Below, piece by piece: positions 5,211 to 6,424 of a stretch of DNA of 6,424 bases. The DNA lies in contig CANSYV010000086.1 in NCBI GenBank assembly GCA_947651335.1, positions 1 to 6,424 of the forward strand, written 5' to 3'. Origin of the DNA: an uncultured Lachnospiraceae bacterium (GTDB lineage Bacteria; Bacillota; Clostridia; Lachnospirales; Lachnospiraceae). The position numbers and the translations under genes were made by a program. Below the pieces are notes generated by a model. That model was given only the letters and a program-made list of their open reading frames with translations, was not told the origin of the DNA and did no database searches. The first letter of the stretch is position 1. Each line of letters begins with the position of its first letter.

Positions 5211-5816
5211 TCAGCCTCCTGTCTGGCCTGGGTCTGTGCCAGGCGCTGGTTCTGGGTCTGGGTCTGGTTCCGGGTCTTTTAGTTCATCTTCTTCACTGAG
5301 TCCCAGGATTGTGGACAGGCTCACTAACCCCGCCCGTTTATCCTTAAAATACATTCTGCCTTCTTCGGGACGGTACTCAATATATGCTTCCCCTGGCTCA
5401 TCGCCAAATTCTCTCCGGTGCTTGTCGTTTTCCGCCAGTCCCAAAAGCTGGGTAAGGGTCACAGGGCCGGTATTTTTGTCTTTAAATTTTAAATCCCCCT
5501 CCGCCCCGTCATACTCCATGTAGGATTCGTCCGGCTCATGGGCAAATTCATGGCTGTAAACCTGCTCTCCTGCCTTTTTTGGCACGTTGCTTTTATTCCA
5601 CATCTTTCCCAGGACGATTCCAGAAGACTGTCCGGTGGGCAGATGCAACACCAGCACTTCATCCCCAACTGCAGGCATCTTGTATTCGTCTGACATAGCA
5701 AATACCGGAAATTTATTTGTGGTGTTGTCATCCATGTGCGGATAGGTGACGCTGATCATCCCGGCCTCATAATCCACAGTGGACACTTTCCCTATCCGAA
5801 TCAGCCGGTCTGTCAT
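5211..5816 (-). CDS. V: Baseplate spike protein V (gpV / phage_base_V family)
   Basis: The product has 201 residues. GpV-type proteins form the trimeric central spike that sits below the hub and pierces the cell envelope. Residues about 5-75 are an OB-fold-like domain with the expected pattern: 'RIGKVSTVDYEAGMISVTYP', 'FPVFAMSDEYKMPAVGDEVLVLHLP' context, then 'GIVLGKMWN'. After a linker, residues 88-131 and 134-177 are two copies of one 44-residue unit (46-residue period, 22 of 44 identical). They are probably strand-rich repeats of the spike stem. The last 21 residues are a Pro/Asp/Glu-rich tail containing 'DPEPDPDPEP'. I see no His-x-His apex motif as in P2 gpV. The ATG at 5816 overlaps the D stop (ATGA), and GGAGGAAGG (5834-5826) lies upstream. 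Confidence 0.9.
   Translation of the reverse strand: MTDRLIRIGKVSTVDYEAGMISVTYPHMDDNTTNKFPVFAMSDEYKMPAVGDEVLVLHLPTGQSSGIVLGKMWNKSNVPKKAGEQVYSHEFAHEPDESYMEYDGAEGDLKFKDKNTGPVTLTQLLGLAENDKHRREFGDEPGEAYIEYRPEEGRMYFKDKRAGLVSLSTILGLSEEDELKDPEPDPDPEPAPGTDPGQTGG
5214..5276 (-). repeat. Low-complexity Asp-Pro/Glu-Pro tail of V
   Basis: Residues 181-201 are almost entirely Pro, Asp, Glu, Gly and Thr, encoded by a degenerate hexanucleotide (plus strand GGTCTG-like units around 5248-5276). Such a DNA tract can change length by slippage. The peptide is probably disordered. Confidence 0.65.
5215..5220 (-). promoter_or_regulatory. Shine-Dalgarno site of U, inside the end of V
   Basis: AGGAGG encodes part of the final Thr-Gly-Gly of V and lies 5 nt before ATG 5209. 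It supports coupled translation of V and U. Confidence 0.75.
5286..5417 (-). repeat. Spike repeat unit 2 (V residues 134-177)
   Basis: This is the second copy of the V duplication. It keeps E-F, E-P, Y-x-E-Y, E-G, F-K-D-K, G-x-V-x-L and L-G-L at the same positions as unit 1, 46 residues downstream. Confidence 0.8.
5424..5555 (-). repeat. Spike repeat unit 1 (V residues 88-131)
   Basis: This is the first copy of the duplicated 44-residue unit. Ungapped comparison with unit 2 gives 22 identical residues by direct count, so the internal duplication is real but not recent. Confidence 0.8.
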
Positions 5817-6424
5817 GTTTCAGCACCTTCCTCCGGTTTTGGCTCGCACGGCAGGCGCTCCTGGCACTTATGCATCTCTACCAACTGCCGAGATTTTGAG
5901 CCGCCCACTTCTGTGACGCATTTATCCACAAAGTATTTTCCGTCTATATGTTCCAATCCAGATACCTCCACTGTCACGCCGGCGCATATCTTCGGGTTTG
6001 GCCAGATATCGCCGGAGAGCTTTGTCGTTTCCTGGTTGGATTTATTCACCGCTACTGCCGCTTTGCGGTAAGCATCCGCCACGCTGTCTGCCGTCTCGTT
6101 GATGTACAGCACCCTGGCGTCGTCCTCTTCCTCGCCTTTCTGGCCCACATAAACACTGATGTCGTCTCCGCCTTCCGCAGGCTTATAAGAGATCCGCGCC
6201 CCGGTATATACCCCAGTGAGGGCGTCCTCGTATTCCCACTTGTCATCTATAAAATCTTCAGGAGTCAGTTTCTCTACAGGCTTCTTTTCTTCCATTTCTG
6301 TCTGCCCGTAAATCACAATCGCTTTTTTGTAAACCTTCATGGATATCCCGTATGTATCGCATACCTCATACAAAAAAGCGCTGTCCGTCTTCTGGGACTG
6401 CTCGATGGTGTTTATCCGTATATC
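5813..6424 (-). CDS. D: Baseplate hub / late control protein D (gpD family), 5' end beyond the window
   Basis: The frame is open to the right edge, so this is the C-terminal 203 residues of a longer protein (family members are typically about 300-400). A TTG at 6373 is in frame, but 'INTIEQSQKTDSAFLYEVC' lies upstream of and across it, a typical gpD motif, so TTG is not the start. GpD-type proteins form the trimeric hub between the tail tube and the spike. Visible parts are 'GISMKVYKKAIVIYG', an acidic 'EEKKPVEKLTPEDFIDDKWEYE' region, the strand-rich 'GARISYKP', a helix 'ADSVADAYRKAAVAVNKSNQ' and the late-control-type segment 'KLSGDIWPNPKICAGVTVEV' followed by 'DGKYFVDKCVTEV'. It ends in a TGA overlapping the V start by 4 nt. 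The P2 name 'late control' is historical; a structural role is expected here. Confidence 0.85.
   Translation of the reverse strand, partial: DIRINTIEQSQKTDSAFLYEVCDTYGISMKVYKKAIVIYGQTEMEEKKPVEKLTPEDFIDDKWEYEDALTGVYTGARISYKPAEGGDDISVYVGQKGEEEDDARVLYINETADSVADAYRKAAVAVNKSNQETTKLSGDIWPNPKICAGVTVEVSGLEHIDGKYFVDKCVTEVGGSKSRQLVEMHKCQERLPCEPKPEEGAET

Noticed and set aside
5813..6373. TTG 6373 as the true start of the D gene
   Set aside because: The frame is open to the right edge, and the upstream residues fit the gpD family, so the gene starts outside the window.
1..6424. A diversity-generating retroelement, invertible fibre switch, CRISPR array or new defence system
   Set aside because: There is no reverse transcriptase, recombinase, repeat-spacer pattern or paired inversion sites in the window. 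All genes have clear tail roles. A retroelement target in the cut-off left gene cannot be tested here.

Overview
The window is a single minus-strand operon encoding the baseplate and tail fibres of a P2-like contractile tail. Reading the minus strand from right to left, the order is: gpD-like hub (5' end outside the window), gpV-like spike, gpU-like tail-end protein, gpW/gp25 wedge protein, gpJ wedge protein, gpI wedge protein, two tandem tail-collar fibre genes, and the start of a third fibre-like gene that runs off the left edge. Nothing on the plus strand looks genuine. The long plus-strand open frames are antisense shadows of these genes.

The genes are packed as in a virion morphogenesis operon. 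Junctions are a 4-nt ATGA overlap (D/V), 1 nt (V/U), about 14 nt (U/W with the preferred start), a 17-nt overlap (W/J with the preferred start), an 8-nt overlap (J/I), 1 nt (I/fibre 1), 86 nt (fibre 1/fibre 2) and 4 nt (fibre 2/fibre 3). Most genes have a strong AGGAGG-type Shine-Dalgarno sequence, often inside the end of the upstream gene, so translational coupling is likely. I see no promoter, terminator, tRNA, CRISPR array, insertion sequence or attachment site. The protein sequences, the strong Shine-Dalgarno sites and the Firmicutes-type fibre modules suggest a prophage or temperate phage of a gut clostridium, perhaps Lachnospiraceae. A tail-like bacteriocin cannot be excluded, because no head, lysis or integration genes are in view. 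The host assignment is inference.

In the assembled particle, D, V and U would form the central hub, the spike and the tail-tube end. W, J and I would form the wedges that start the sheath and carry the fibres. The fibre proteins would bind the host surface. The core (D to I) is GC-rich. Composition becomes AT-rich in the 3' part of fibre 1 and again in the partial third gene, as expected where receptor-binding modules are exchanged.

The points most worth a second look are: (1) fibre 1 appears to stop early, because an 18-residue, protein-like tail continues in the +1 frame across what otherwise looks intergenic, joined at a CCCC run; (2) the spike protein carries a 46-residue internal duplication and a Pro/Asp/Glu tail in place of a recognisable histidine apex; (3) a third fibre-like gene, open at the left edge, occupies 1-383; (4) two tandem paralogous collar fibres have unrelated C-terminal halves.
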